25,936 nt of DNA from NCBI GenBank assembly GCA_902792495.1, contig CADBAC010000008.1, forward strand, positions 1 to 25,936, given 5' to 3'. The stretch is from Ruminococcus flavefaciens (lineage in GTDB: Bacteria > Bacillota > Clostridia > Oscillospirales > Ruminococcaceae). Below the pieces are notes generated by a model. It had not been told where the DNA came from and did no database searches. It saw nothing but the letters and a program-made list of their open reading frames with translations. Shown here one piece after another: positions 8,435 to 16,133 of this stretch. The translations under genes were made by a program, and so were the position numbers. Numbering within the stretch: the first letter of the stretch is position 1; each line of letters opens with the position of its first letter.

Positions 8435-9734
8435 CTCTCTCCAACTCCTTCTTCAGTGCTTCGACGGCTCTTTCTGCGTATGCTTCGTATTTGAGTTTCT
8501 TGTCCTTAATCTTCATGCCGATGTCAGGGAGTATGCCCATATTTGCGCCCATCGGCTGGAATTTTCCGCTGTTGAAGCTGTCGCTGATATAAGCGGAGAG
8601 CGCACCTGTCATAGTCTCACGGGGAAGCACGACAGGCTCAAGACCTTTCAGCTTTCTTGCTGCGGCAGTACCTGCAATGATACCGCTTGCCGCTGATTCC
8701 ATATATCCCTCAACGCCTGTTATCTGACCTGCGAAGTATATCTCAGGGTGCTGACGCATGGAGAAATCGGAGTTCAGCAGTTCGGGGCTGTTGATGAAGG
8801 TATTGCGGTGCATAACGCCGTAGCGCATGAATTCCGCATTTTCCAGTCCCGTTATCATGGAGAATACCCTTTTCTGCTCGCCGAATTTCAGATTTGTCTG
8901 GAATCCCACAAGGTTGAAAAGTGTGCCCTCGCTGTTCTCACGGCGAAGCTGCACTACTGCATAGGGACGTCTGCCTGTACGTGGGTCATCGATGCCGACA
9001 GGCTTCATAGGGCCGAAACGCATAGTGTCAACGCCTCGTCTTGCCAGTTCCTCGATAGGCATACAGCCTTCGTAAACGCTGAACGGATGTGTCTCGAAGT
9101 CCTTGAGCTGAACCTTTTCCGCAGAGATGAGCGCCTCATAGAATGCAAGGTACTCCTCCTTGTTCATGGGACAGTTCACATAGTCGGCCTCGCCTCTGCC
9201 GTAGCGTGAAGCGTAGAATACCTTCTCCTTGTCGAGACTTTCATATGTGACTATGGGAGCAGCCGCATCATAAAAACTGAGACCTTCGCCGCAAAGCTCC
9301 TTTATGCGCTCAGCCATTGCTCCCGATGTAAGAGGGCCTGTTGCGATAATCACCGTACCGTCGGGTATTTCCGTGACCTCCTCGCCTATGACCTCTATAA
9401 GGGGATGTGACTTTATCTTAGCTGTAACTGCGTCTGAGAATCTCTCTCTGTCAACTGCCAGCGCTCCGCCTGCTTCTACGGAATTCTCCTTAGCACATGG
9501 AACTGTCAGGGAGCCCAGCATTTCCATCTCATACTTCAGCAGTCCTGCCGCTGAGCCGAGACGGGCAGCTTTCAGTGAATTCGAGCATACCAGCTCTGCA
9601 AATCCGCTGTACTTATGGGCAGGAGAGTATTTTTCGGGCTTCATTTCGTAAAGCTTAACGTTTATGCCCTCCTGAGCAAGTCTCCAGGCCGCTTCACAGC
9701 CTGCAAGACCTGCGCCTATAACGCTTACTGTCAT
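8412..9734 (-). CDS. trmFO: TrmFO, folate-dependent tRNA m5U54 methyltransferase
   Basis: Flavoprotein that methylates U54 in the T-loop of tRNA using methylene-tetrahydrofolate and FADH2. The 440 residues have the N-terminal FAD-binding motif VIGAGLAGCEAAWRLA (5-20), then LYEMKPEKYSPAHK and the typical ELVCSNSLKA segment that contains the conserved cysteine. GPMKPVGIDDPRTG and the second flavin contact QITGVEGYMESAASG follow. The ATG overlaps the topA stop as ATGA (9731-9734), the classical stop/start coupling. topA-trmFO adjacency is widespread in Firmicutes, which supports the identification. Confidence 0.97.
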   Translation of the reverse strand: MTVSVIGAGLAGCEAAWRLAQEGINVKLYEMKPEKYSPAHKYSGFAELVCSNSLKAARLGSAAGLLKYEMEMLGSLTVPCAKENSVEAGGALAVDRERFSDAVTAKIKSHPLIEVIGEEVTEIPDGTVIIATGPLTSGAMAERIKELCGEGLSFYDAAAPIVTYESLDKEKVFYASRYGRGEADYVNCPMNKEEYLAFYEALISAEKVQLKDFETHPFSVYEGCMPIEELARRGVDTMRFGPMKPVGIDDPRTGRRPYAVVQLRRENSEGTLFNLVGFQTNLKFGEQKRVFSMITGLENAEFMRYGVMHRNTFINSPELLNSDFSMRQHPEIYFAGQITGVEGYMESAASGIIAGTAAARKLKGLEPVVLPRETMTGALSAYISDSFNSGKFQPMGANMGILPDIGMKIKDKKLKYEAYAERAVEALKKELERVGSQSNS

Positions 9735-11812
9735 TTCTTTATCTCTCTTTCATATCCGCAGCCTTCGTTCTCGCAAATGAGTTTTCCCGATTTACCGCCC
9801 TTTATGAACAGGGTCTTTCCGCACTGAGGGCATACCTCGGCGGAAGGGACGTTCCATGTCATGAAGTTGCAGTCGGGGTATCCCTCACAGCCGTAGAAGC
9901 TTCTGCCCTTCTTTGACTTCTTGAGCAGCATCTTCTTTCCGCAGCGTGGGCAGGTACCGTCGGCTTCCGTTACTATCTTCTTGGTGTTCCTGCATTCGGG
10001 GAATCCCGGGCAGGCAAGGAATTTTCCGTACTTGCTGTACTTTATTACCATATTCTTTCCGCAGAGCTCGCAGACAACGTCGGTCTCCTCATCGGGCACC
10101 TTGACACGCTTGCCGTCCATAGCCTCCTCAGCCTTTTTCAGGGTCTCGGAGAAATCATCGTAAAACTCATGGAGAGTGCTTACCCAGTCCTTTTCGCCAT
10201 GCTCGACCTCATCCAGGTTGTTTTCCATTTCTGCGGTGAATTTTGCGTCAACTATCTTATTGAAGTGGTCCTTCATCAGTTCGGTGATGACCTCGCCCAG
10301 ATTTGTGGGTTTCAGAGATTTTCCCTCATGCTCCACGTATCTCCTTGAAGTAATGGTCGTAATGGTCGGAGCGTAGGTACTCGGACGGCCGATGCCGTTT
10401 TCTTCAAGCGCCTTGATGAGGGAAGCTTCGGTATATCTCGGAGGCGGCTGAGTGAAATGCTGATTTCCGTTTATTGATTTCAGCTTCAGCTTGTCGTCCT
10501 TTTTGAGTTCGGGAAGCATTTTCTTGCTGCCCTCGTCCGAATCGCTTGACTCAACGTAGAGGACCATGAATCCGTCGAACTTTACAGAATAGCCCGATGC
10601 TCTGAATGTGCAGCCGTTTGCCTCGATATCAGCAGAAACGGTGTCAAGGAGAGCATTTGCCATCTGGCTTGCGATGAATCTCTCCCATATCAGCTTGTAA
10701 AGCTTATACTGGTCTGATGTAAGGCTGTTCTTAACTCTTTCGGGAGTAAGCTCGGGTGTTGAAGGACGGATAGCTTCATGAGCGTCCTGAGCGTTGTTCT
10801 TGGATTTATATGTCCTCGGCTCGGGAGGAAGGTAGTCCTTGCCGTAAACTGTGCCTATATACTCAGCGGCAGCAGCCTTAGCCTCGTCGGAGATACGCAG
10901 ACTGTCGGTTCTCATGTAGGTGATAAGACCAACAGCGCCTACTCCCTCAACGTCAACACCTTCGTAAAGCTCCTGAGCAGCTTTCATTGTACGCTTTGCC
11001 GAGAAGCTGAGCTTCTTGGAAGCCTCCTGCTGCAAGGTGGATGTGATGAACGGAGGTGCCGGCTGTTTCTTGGTGACACGCTTCTTCACGTTGGCTACGG
11101 TATATTCCGCATTCTCCAGACGCTTCAGAAGTCCGTCTGCTTCTGCCTGATTTGGTATTTCCAGCTTTTTTCCGTCAACAGCTACCAGTGCCGCATCGAA
11201 TACCTTTCTCGATGAAGGTGCTGTGAATTTTGCGTCGATGGACCAGTATTCCTTTGGTACGAACTGGCGTATCTCGTTTTCCCTGTCCACGATAAGACGT
11301 ACTGCAACCGACTGAACACGGCCTGCCGAAAGTCCACGCTTTACCTTTTTCCAAAGGAAGGGGCTGAGTTCATAGCCCACAAGTCTGTCAAGGATACGTC
11401 TTGCCTGCTGTGCGTTAACAAGGTCGAGATCGATCTTATGAGGATCGCTCATGCCGTTCTTTACGCCTGTTTTGGTGATCTCATTGAATGCGACACGGTT
11501 GTTGTCGTTGAGATCAAGTTTCAGCATCTGTGCTATATGCCATGATATAGCTTCTCCCTCACGGTCAGGGTCGGTTGCGAGATAGACTTTGTCGCATTTC
11601 TTGGCACGTTTCTTCAGTTCCTTGATGACGTCCTCTTTGCCCTTCATATCCGTGTACTGAGGTGCAAAGTCATTGTCCTTATCCACGCCCATCTTGGATT
11701 TCGGAAGATCACGGACGTGCCCCATAGAAGCGATGACTTCATACCCGGGACCCAGATACTTCTGTATGGTTTTTGCCTTTGCAGGCGACTCAACTATTAC
11801 TAAATCTGACAT
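9731..11812 (-). CDS. topA: DNA topoisomerase I
   Basis: Type IA topoisomerase relaxing negative supercoils. 693 residues. Toprim domain: LVIVESPAKAKTIQKYLG (4-21) and the metal-binding TDPDREGE (80-87). Active-site tyrosine Y299 lies in GLITYMRTDSLRIS. RGLSAGRVQSVAVR (159-172) and GRPSTYAP are core motifs. The last 115 residues hold three four-cysteine zinc ribbons beginning CELCGK, CPRCGK and CPQCGK, the usual C-terminal DNA-binding tail. The ribosome site AAGGGGAA precedes the ATG. It lies 14 nt after dprA and shares ATGA with trmFO; dprA-topA-trmFO is the standard Firmicute order. Confidence 0.98.
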   Translation of the reverse strand: MSDLVIVESPAKAKTIQKYLGPGYEVIASMGHVRDLPKSKMGVDKDNDFAPQYTDMKGKEDVIKELKKRAKKCDKVYLATDPDREGEAISWHIAQMLKLDLNDNNRVAFNEITKTGVKNGMSDPHKIDLDLVNAQQARRILDRLVGYELSPFLWKKVKRGLSAGRVQSVAVRLIVDRENEIRQFVPKEYWSIDAKFTAPSSRKVFDAALVAVDGKKLEIPNQAEADGLLKRLENAEYTVANVKKRVTKKQPAPPFITSTLQQEASKKLSFSAKRTMKAAQELYEGVDVEGVGAVGLITYMRTDSLRISDEAKAAAAEYIGTVYGKDYLPPEPRTYKSKNNAQDAHEAIRPSTPELTPERVKNSLTSDQYKLYKLIWERFIASQMANALLDTVSADIEANGCTFRASGYSVKFDGFMVLYVESSDSDEGSKKMLPELKKDDKLKLKSINGNQHFTQPPPRYTEASLIKALEENGIGRPSTYAPTITTITSRRYVEHEGKSLKPTNLGEVITELMKDHFNKIVDAKFTAEMENNLDEVEHGEKDWVSTLHEFYDDFSETLKKAEEAMDGKRVKVPDEETDVVCELCGKNMVIKYSKYGKFLACPGFPECRNTKKIVTEADGTCPRCGKKMLLKKSKKGRSFYGCEGYPDCNFMTWNVPSAEVCPQCGKTLFIKGGKSGKLICENEGCGYEREIKK

Positions 11813-11826
11813 TTGAATTTTTCCCC

Positions 11827-13070
11827 TTATCTGTACAACTCATACATTTTGCCCGGAAGCGACCTGATCGCTCCCACTATTTCAAGTTCCGTAAGTTCTG
11901 TCATCAACTCAGCGGAATCCATATCCAGTCTTCGGCAGATCTCGTCAGCATGGAGACTGCCGTGTTTAAGTTCAGCGACTATACTGCGCTGAATATCTGT
12001 CAATTCCTCATTATCGGTATCATCAGCCAACCTATCCTCAGGGATATCGGAAACTGACGGTATATCTTCAACGGCTTTTTCTGCCTTTTTTCGTCTTGGT
12101 CTTGTTACGGTTTTCTCGTCTGCATCAGTCTGAACGGCAGCCCTGCCCTCCCAGACAATGCCTGCTTCTCTGCCTGTGGCAATGCTGTTGGCATTTTCAC
12201 GTATCTCGGCATCGACAGGACCTCCCAGACGGAACAGATCAAGCATATCCTCCGAACCGTAGAAAGGCTGTGCGCCCTCACGGAGAAGCTGTATATTCCC
12301 CGAGTATCTGCTGCCGAATATATCGGCAGGCGGCATAACGAACACATCCCTGCCCTGTTCCGAGGCAAGTCTCGCCGTTATGAGCGAGCCGCTTTTCAGT
12401 GAAGCTTCAAAGACCACTGCCGCCCTTCCGAGAGCCGCAAGTATTCGGTTACGGGACGGAAAATTCTGCGGAAGGGGCTGAGTTCCGGGAGGATATTCCG
12501 AGACAAATACACCGCCGCTTTCCAGCACCTGATCCCTGTACTTCTCATTTGGCTTCGGATAGATAACATCCACTCCGCAGCCCATAACGCAGGCTGTAGG
12601 ACGTTTTTTGCGGACCGACGCCATATGTGAAGTTATGTCGATACCGACTGCGAATCCGCTGACAATGACCACATTTTTAGCCGCAAGCTCGCCGCATATG
12701 GTATCGGCAGCCATAAGGCTGTATTCCGAAGCGTTCCTTGTACCTACTGCGGTTATTGTCCTTGTACCGCTCAGACAGGAAATATTGCCTTTATAATAGA
12801 GTATGGCAGGCGGATTGAAAAGATGTCTCAGCTGATGGGGATAGAGACTGTCGGAATAACCTATTACTTCCGTGCCCTTTTCTCTGCAGAAAGCTCGGTG
12901 CCTGTCAGCCTTTCCCTTTCGGCATCCGAAAGTTTCAGCGTAACAGAGCCGTCCGAGAGCATTTCACAGGCTTCCTGAGCGGAAGTAAAAAGGCACATAG
13001 CCTCCCAAATCCTGCGGCTGCCTGTACCGAATACCATGGAAAGCCACATCCAGTATTTAGTCTCATCCAT
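11827..13070 (-). pseudogene. dprA: DprA/Smf DNA processing protein, interrupted by a one-base frameshift
   Basis: DprA binds incoming single-stranded DNA during transformation and loads RecA. The first frame (13070-12864) gives MDETKYWMWLSMV then ends after about 68 residues. The family homology moves to another frame at about 12911-12913: adding one A in GGGAAAGGC joins DAERE to KADRHRAFCREKGTEVIGYSDS, and continues to ITAVGTRNASEYS, VVIVSGFAVGIDITSH, FPSRNRILAAL and SLKSGSLITARLA. The rebuilt protein would be about 414 residues, normal for DprA with a C-terminal winged-helix domain (about 355-414, LHADEICRRLDMDSAEL). The second frame's first ATG is at 12714, inside the Rossmann fold, so it cannot give a complete protein. 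Could be a true mutation or an assembly error; no slippery heptamer was found at the junction. Confidence 0.88.
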
Positions 13071-13102
13071 ATCCTCACCGCCTTATCTGTCTTTCTGACT
13101 TA

Positions 13103-13882
13103 TCACTTTTTAAGTTCCCACATGAGAATGCCTGCCGCCATTGCAGCATTCAGCGAATTTATATTTCCATTCATGGGGATAGTAACTCTGCGTGTGCATC
13201 TTGCAGCCACATCAGCAGGGAGACCATTTCCCTCATTGCCTATGAATACAGCGTGTCTGCCTGTGAAACTGCACTCTGTCACCTTCAGAGCGTCCTTGTC
13301 GATGACAGCTGCCGATGATCTGACTCCGTTTCCCTCAAGCAGTGCGAACAGTGCATCGGTATCGTTTATGACCGATATATTCATGCGGAAAACCGAACCC
13401 ATAGTCGAACGAATGACCTTGGGGCTGTAGAGGTCACAGCTTCCCGAAAGGATTATTCCGTCGATACCGAGGGCATCCGCAGTCCGTATTACCATACCAA
13501 CGTTGCCGGGATCCTGAAGTCCGTAGAGGACAACGTATCTGCCGTTGTCACGGAAAGCAGGCTTTTTGCCCGATGGTATGCGGCAAATGGCGAATACGCC
13601 CTGAGTGCTGTCTGTTGAAGCTATCCTGTTTCCAAGTTCATTTGAAATAACAAGTACCTTTGTATCTCTCAAATCAGCCTGCAACAGTCCGTCAGCTGTT
13701 TTATTGTAGGCATTTTCCGTGAGGAGGAGGTGTGATACGCTGCCGTCCCTGAGAGCGTCCTCGGTTATACGCAGCCCCTCCAACACGAATAAGCCGTACT
13801 GAAGTCTTTCTTTTTTTGAAGAAGAGAGCTTCTGATACAGCTTGACAGTAGGATTATCTTTTGAAGTTATGATATTTTCCAA
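13103..13882 (-). CDS. TrmH/SpoU-family RNA 2'-O-methyltransferase
   Basis: SPOUT-fold, SAM-dependent 2'-O-ribose methyltransferase acting on rRNA or tRNA; the exact nucleotide cannot be told from sequence. 259 residues from the chosen TTG start. The N-terminal substrate-binding domain includes LFVLEGLRITEDAL (31-44), typical of 23S rRNA enzymes such as RlmB-like proteins. The SPOUT motifs follow: motif 1 DPGNVGMVIRTADA (124-137), motif 2 FIGNEGNGL (213-221) and motif 3 IPMNGNINSLNAAMAAGI (235-252), which forms the trefoil knot. The frame stays open to 13990, but that extension crosses the rplT terminator; TTG at 13882 has AGGAGG 11 nt upstream and matches the usual beginning ENIITSKDNPTVK. 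It lies 32 nt before dprA. Confidence 0.9.
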   Translation of the reverse strand: MENIITSKDNPTVKLYQKLSSSKKERLQYGLFVLEGLRITEDALRDGSVSHLLLTENAYNKTADGLLQADLRDTKVLVISNELGNRIASTDSTQGVFAICRIPSGKKPAFRDNGRYVVLYGLQDPGNVGMVIRTADALGIDGIILSGSCDLYSPKVIRSTMGSVFRMNISVINDTDALFALLEGNGVRSSAAVIDKDALKVTECSFTGRHAVFIGNEGNGLPADVAARCTRRVTIPMNGNINSLNAAMAAGILMWELKK

Positions 13883-13917
13883 TAGTACGAACACCTCCTG
13901 TAATAAAGGTGTAAGGC

Positions 13918-13941
13918 GCAAGATGCTGAGCAGCACCTTGC
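13918..13941 (-). other. Hairpin in the leader of the methyltransferase gene
   Basis: On the minus strand GCAAGGTGC and GCATCTTGC pair as a 9-bp stem (one G-U) around a 6-nt loop. No T-run follows, so it is not a simple terminator. It lies between the rplT terminator and the AGGAGG of the next gene, a place where it could shape read-through or translation; its role is unknown. Confidence 0.5.
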
Positions 13942-13947
13942 CCCCTA

Positions 13948-13980
13948 ACAAAAACACGCTCTTGATAAAGGAGCGTGTTT
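13948..13980 (-). terminator. Intrinsic terminator after rplT
   Basis: A perfect 10-bp stem, AAACACGCTC and GAGCGTGTTT, with a 9-nt loop is followed on the minus strand by further T's (TTTTTG). It begins 11 nt after the rplT stop, which places the end of the infC-rpmI-rplT transcript here. Confidence 0.88.
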
Positions 13981-13990
13981 CAAGTCTCAA

Positions 13991-14344
13991 TTAAAGAGCA
14001 GCCTTAGCCTTTTCAACGATTGCTGTGAAACCGGCTGCATCGTGAATAGCGATCTCGGAGAGCATCTTTCTGTTAAGTGAGATGCCAGCCTTCTTGCAGC
14101 CGTTCATGAATGTTGAGTAGTTCATGCCGTTGAGCTTAGCAGCAGCAGAGATTCTTGCGATCCAGAGCTGTCTGAACTGTCTCTTCTTCTGCTTTCTGCC
14201 GATAAATGCGTAGTTGCCTGACTTCATTACGGCCTGCTTAGCCATCTTGAAGTGCTTGCTCTTTGCGCCCCAGTAGCCCTTAGCAAGCTTTAAAGTCTTA
14301 TTTCTTCTCTTACGAGTCATCATTGCACCTTTAATACGTGCCAT
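13991..14344 (-). CDS. rplT: 50S ribosomal protein L20
   Basis: Primary 23S rRNA-binding protein needed early in 50S assembly; in Firmicutes it also represses its own operon by binding the leader. 117 residues, normal length. Very basic N-terminus ([20 protein letters not shown] from residue 9) and C-terminal globular part with [20 protein letters not shown] and [18 protein letters not shown]. The ribosome site GGAGGTAAAAGACT is strong. Third gene of infC-rpmI-rplT, 57 nt after rpmI and followed directly by a terminator. Confidence 0.98.
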   Translation of the reverse strand: MARIKGAMMTRKRRNKTLKLAKGYWGAKSKHFKMAKQAVMKSGNYAFIGRKQKKRQFRQLWIARISAAAKLNGMNYSTFMNGCKKAGISLNRKMLSEIAIHDAAGFTAIVEKAKAAL

Positions 14345-14401
14345 AGTCTTTTACCTCCAAAAATAAAATTACGGGAAATCCTTTATGCTCCGATGCACCT
14401 A

Positions 14402-14605
14402 TTAAAGGTATGGAACGAGCTTCTTGATTGTAGGAGCGTTTGTGCAATCAGCAACGCCAGCGTTACGAGCGATTCTCTTACGCTTTGTATCCTTCTGAGT
14501 AAGTCTGTGTCTCTTGTTTGTGTGCTGATACTTCACCTTACCGGTTCCTGTAATCTTAAAACGCTTCTTAGCGCCTGAGTGAGTTTTAACCTTTACCTTT
14601 GCCAT
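14402..14605 (-). CDS. rpmI: 50S ribosomal protein L35
   Basis: Small basic protein of the large subunit, 67 residues: [20 protein letters not shown], then [20 protein letters not shown] and a conserved tail. The ATG at 14605 was chosen because it gives the family start MAKVKTHSG-like and is preceded by AAGGAGG, which overlaps the infC stop (AAG TAA GGAGG). The open frame runs 12 codons further upstream but those overlap infC and have no ribosome site. Middle gene of the L20-controlled operon. Confidence 0.98.
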   Translation of the reverse strand: MAKVKVKTHSGAKKRFKITGTGKVKYQHTNKRHRLTQKDTKRKRIARNAGVADCTNAPTIKKLVPYL

Positions 14606-14618
14606 TTTATGATCCTCC

Positions 14619-15137
14619 TTACTTAGCCGCCTTGGGAACAACGAACATAACTATGCTGCGTCCTTCCATTTTTGCGGGCTTATCCACAGTGCCGACTGCT
14701 GAAACTGCTTCCTTGAAACGCTCAAGCAGCTCTTCGCCGAGCTGTGGGTGCGCAATTGCTCTTTTACGGAATCTTACTGAGACCTTCAGCTTATCCCCGC
14801 CCTGTAAGAATTTCACGGCCTGGTTAACCTTTGTCTCGAAATCGTGGGTATCGATAGTGGAGAACATTCTGATCTCCTTGATAGCAACGACTTTCTGATT
14901 TTTTCTTGCTTCCTTTTCACGCTTCTGCTGTTCAAAGCAATACTTACCGTAGTCCATGATACGGCATACGGGCGGTGTTGCCTGCGGAGCGATCTTTACA
15001 AGGTCAAGATCCTTATCATAAGCCATCTGCTGAGCTTCCTTTGCGGATAATACACCGAGCTTTGTTCCGTCAGCGTCGATCACGAGAATCTCTTTGTCTC
15101 GTATCTCTTCGTTGATCTGCAGTTCCTGTTTGCTAAT
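14619..15137 (-). CDS. infC: Translation initiation factor IF-3, ATT start
   Basis: IF-3 binds the 30S subunit, prevents premature 50S joining and proofreads the start codon. 172 residues from an ATT (AUU) codon. N-terminal domain [21 protein letters not shown], linker with [21 protein letters not shown]-terminal domain with [20 protein letters not shown] and [13 protein letters not shown]. The start ATT AGC AAA matches the ISK beginning of Bacillus IF-3, and GGAGG lies 9 nt upstream; the nearby TTG at 15143 is only 3 nt from it. An AUU start is the basis of IF-3 autoregulation in several bacteria. First gene of infC-rpmI-rplT, downstream of a leader with an attenuator. Confidence 0.95.
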   Translation of the reverse strand: MSKQELQINEEIRDKEILVIDADGTKLGVLSAKEAQQMAYDKDLDLVKIAPQATPPVCRIMDYGKYCFEQQKREKEARKNQKVVAIKEIRMFSTIDTHDFETKVNQAVKFLQGGDKLKVSVRFRKRAIAHPQLGEELLERFKEAVSAVGTVDKPAKMEGRSIVMFVVPKAAK

Positions 15138-15309
15138 CGTCAAGCACCTCCAAGCAAAATTTTGATAAAACAAAAATGAGTGCAGAAAATATCCGCACTC
15201 ATACAATACATAACCTAAAGCTGCCTGATGATATCAAGCTGCTCTCTGACACATATTGACCGTTTCAGCTTAGCCCGACGGTGAGAACGCATAGTTCTGC
15301 TTTGTTTAC
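15138..15309 (-). promoter_or_regulatory. L20-type leader of the infC-rpmI-rplT operon
   Basis: About 170 nt of untranslated leader lie between the predicted transcription start and infC, ending in an intrinsic terminator (15163-15202). In Bacillus subtilis and other Firmicutes, L20 binds such a leader and promotes termination when it is in excess. The position, gene order and terminator fit that model. The L20-binding fold itself was not verified by a structure search. A 25-codon frame with many Arg/Lys codons (15215-15292) lies inside the leader without a good ribosome site. Confidence 0.75.
15163..15202 (-). terminator. Attenuator terminator in the infC leader
   Basis: On the minus strand ATGAGTGC and GCACTCAT form a perfect 8-bp stem with an 11-nt loop, directly followed by TTTTTGTTTT. 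It ends about 25 nt before the infC start, so it would decide whether polymerase enters the operon. Confidence 0.9.
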
Positions 15310-15315
15310 TCAAAT

Positions 15316-15344
15316 ATTATATACCTGTTTCCGCATTTTGTCAA
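15316..15344 (-). promoter_or_regulatory. Consensus sigma-A promoter for infC-rpmI-rplT
   Basis: TTGACA (15339-15344) and TATAAT (15316-15321) are separated by exactly 17 bp. Both hexamers are perfect, as expected for a strongly expressed ribosomal operon. It lies about 20 bp after the spoIIR stop. Confidence 0.93.
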
Positions 15345-15365
15345 GCGTCAGCCGCATTTTTGTCA

Positions 15366-16025
15366 TCATGCACAATAAGCATCATCTTTCTCCTGCTTTT
15401 GCTGTTCACTTTTCTTTGTCTGCTTTATTTCCTTGATCTTGTCCCATATTGCAAATCTTACTCTGTATTTCTGCGGATTTTCAAGTATGTCCATTTCCTT
15501 ATCGTCGAAGAATTCCTTTTCCGTATCTTTATCATCCATTACCTCGCAGGCCGCAGGGATGCACAGCGGAGGGTACATCACGCACCACCAGTTATGTCCG
15601 CCTGCCTTGCCTATCTCGATTCGCAGAGCACGGTAATTTCCCGAAGGCATGGTAATATCCTCATACTCACGCTCATCGAAATCGTGATCCTCTATTGATG
15701 CACGTACAGGCAAATTACAGCCGTATTCTTCGAGAGTTATCTCCGCAAGAGTTTCGATGTCGTCGAGCCTGCTTGCGGCTATGCGCTCAGCTTCTTCCAT
15801 GTCAGAAGCACCTCTCAGAATGCCGCTTTCCAGAATCGCATCACGGACTTTCAGTTTCATGTCCTGATCGTATTCGCTGTCGGAATTGGCAAGGATGTGA
15901 AGCCGGAGCACACTGCTCCTCAGCTTATCCAGCGCCAGCCCGTCATTAACGAATTTTCCTGTATTTGATATAAGTATAGCAGCTATCATTCCCCATGTCA
16001 ATACAGTCTCCAGATGTTTCCTCAT
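15366..16025 (-). CDS. spoIIR: Stage II sporulation protein R
   Basis: In endospore formers SpoIIR is made in the forespore, secreted into the intermembrane space, and triggers SpoIIGA to process pro-sigma-E. The protein here (219 residues) has an N-terminal hydrophobic segment VLTWGMIAAILISNTG, then the family motifs LRLHILANSDSEYDQDMKLK, VRDAIL and NWWCVMYPPLCIPAA. Start: ATG at 16025 has GAGGTG 6 nt upstream; a frame opening at 16043 would place its own ATG upstream of that site. The C-terminal 25 residues are Lys/Glu/Gln-rich and unconserved. The gene stands alone between the ribosomal operon and the cellulosome genes. Family assignment is firm; whether this organism sporulates is not shown. 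Confidence 0.92.
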   Translation of the reverse strand: MRKHLETVLTWGMIAAILISNTGKFVNDGLALDKLRSSVLRLHILANSDSEYDQDMKLKVRDAILESGILRGASDMEEAERIAASRLDDIETLAEITLEEYGCNLPVRASIEDHDFDEREYEDITMPSGNYRALRIEIGKAGGHNWWCVMYPPLCIPAACEVMDDKDTEKEFFDDKEMDILENPQKYRVRFAIWDKIKEIKQTKKSEQQKQEKDDAYCA

Positions 16026-16083
16026 TTTCATCACCTCGACCATATAATGGGCAGAAGAATGATGATTATTCAGTCAACGCAAA

Positions 16084-16115
16084 AGAAAGGGACCTTTCCG
16101 AAGAAAAGTCCCTTT
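16084..16115 (-). terminator. Intrinsic terminator after the GH9 gene
   Basis: AAAGGGAC and GTCCCTTT pair as a perfect 8-bp stem around a 14-nt loop, followed on the minus strand by CTTTTG. It starts 18 nt after the GH9 stop and separates the glycosidase transcript from spoIIR. Confidence 0.8.
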
Positions 16116-16133
16116 GATAATCGTTATTTCAGA

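Noticed and set aside
12905..12920. Programmed -1 frameshift in dprA
   Set aside because: The codons at the junction (GAA AGG GAA AGG) do not form an X XXY YYZ slippery heptamer, and no such control is known for dprA; a one-base deletion explains the break.
13883..13990. 36-residue N-terminal extension of the TrmH-like methyltransferase
   Set aside because: It would start inside the rplT terminator, and a good AGGAGG precedes the TTG at 13882, where family similarity begins.
15138..15206. Longer infC start at 15206
   Set aside because: It would begin within the attenuator terminator; the ATT at 15137 has the ribosome site and the family-typical ISK start.
16044..16085. Promoter for spoIIR with TTGACT
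   Set aside because: The nearest -10-like hexamer (TTATAT) is about 24 bp away, too far; no clear sigma-F site was seen either.
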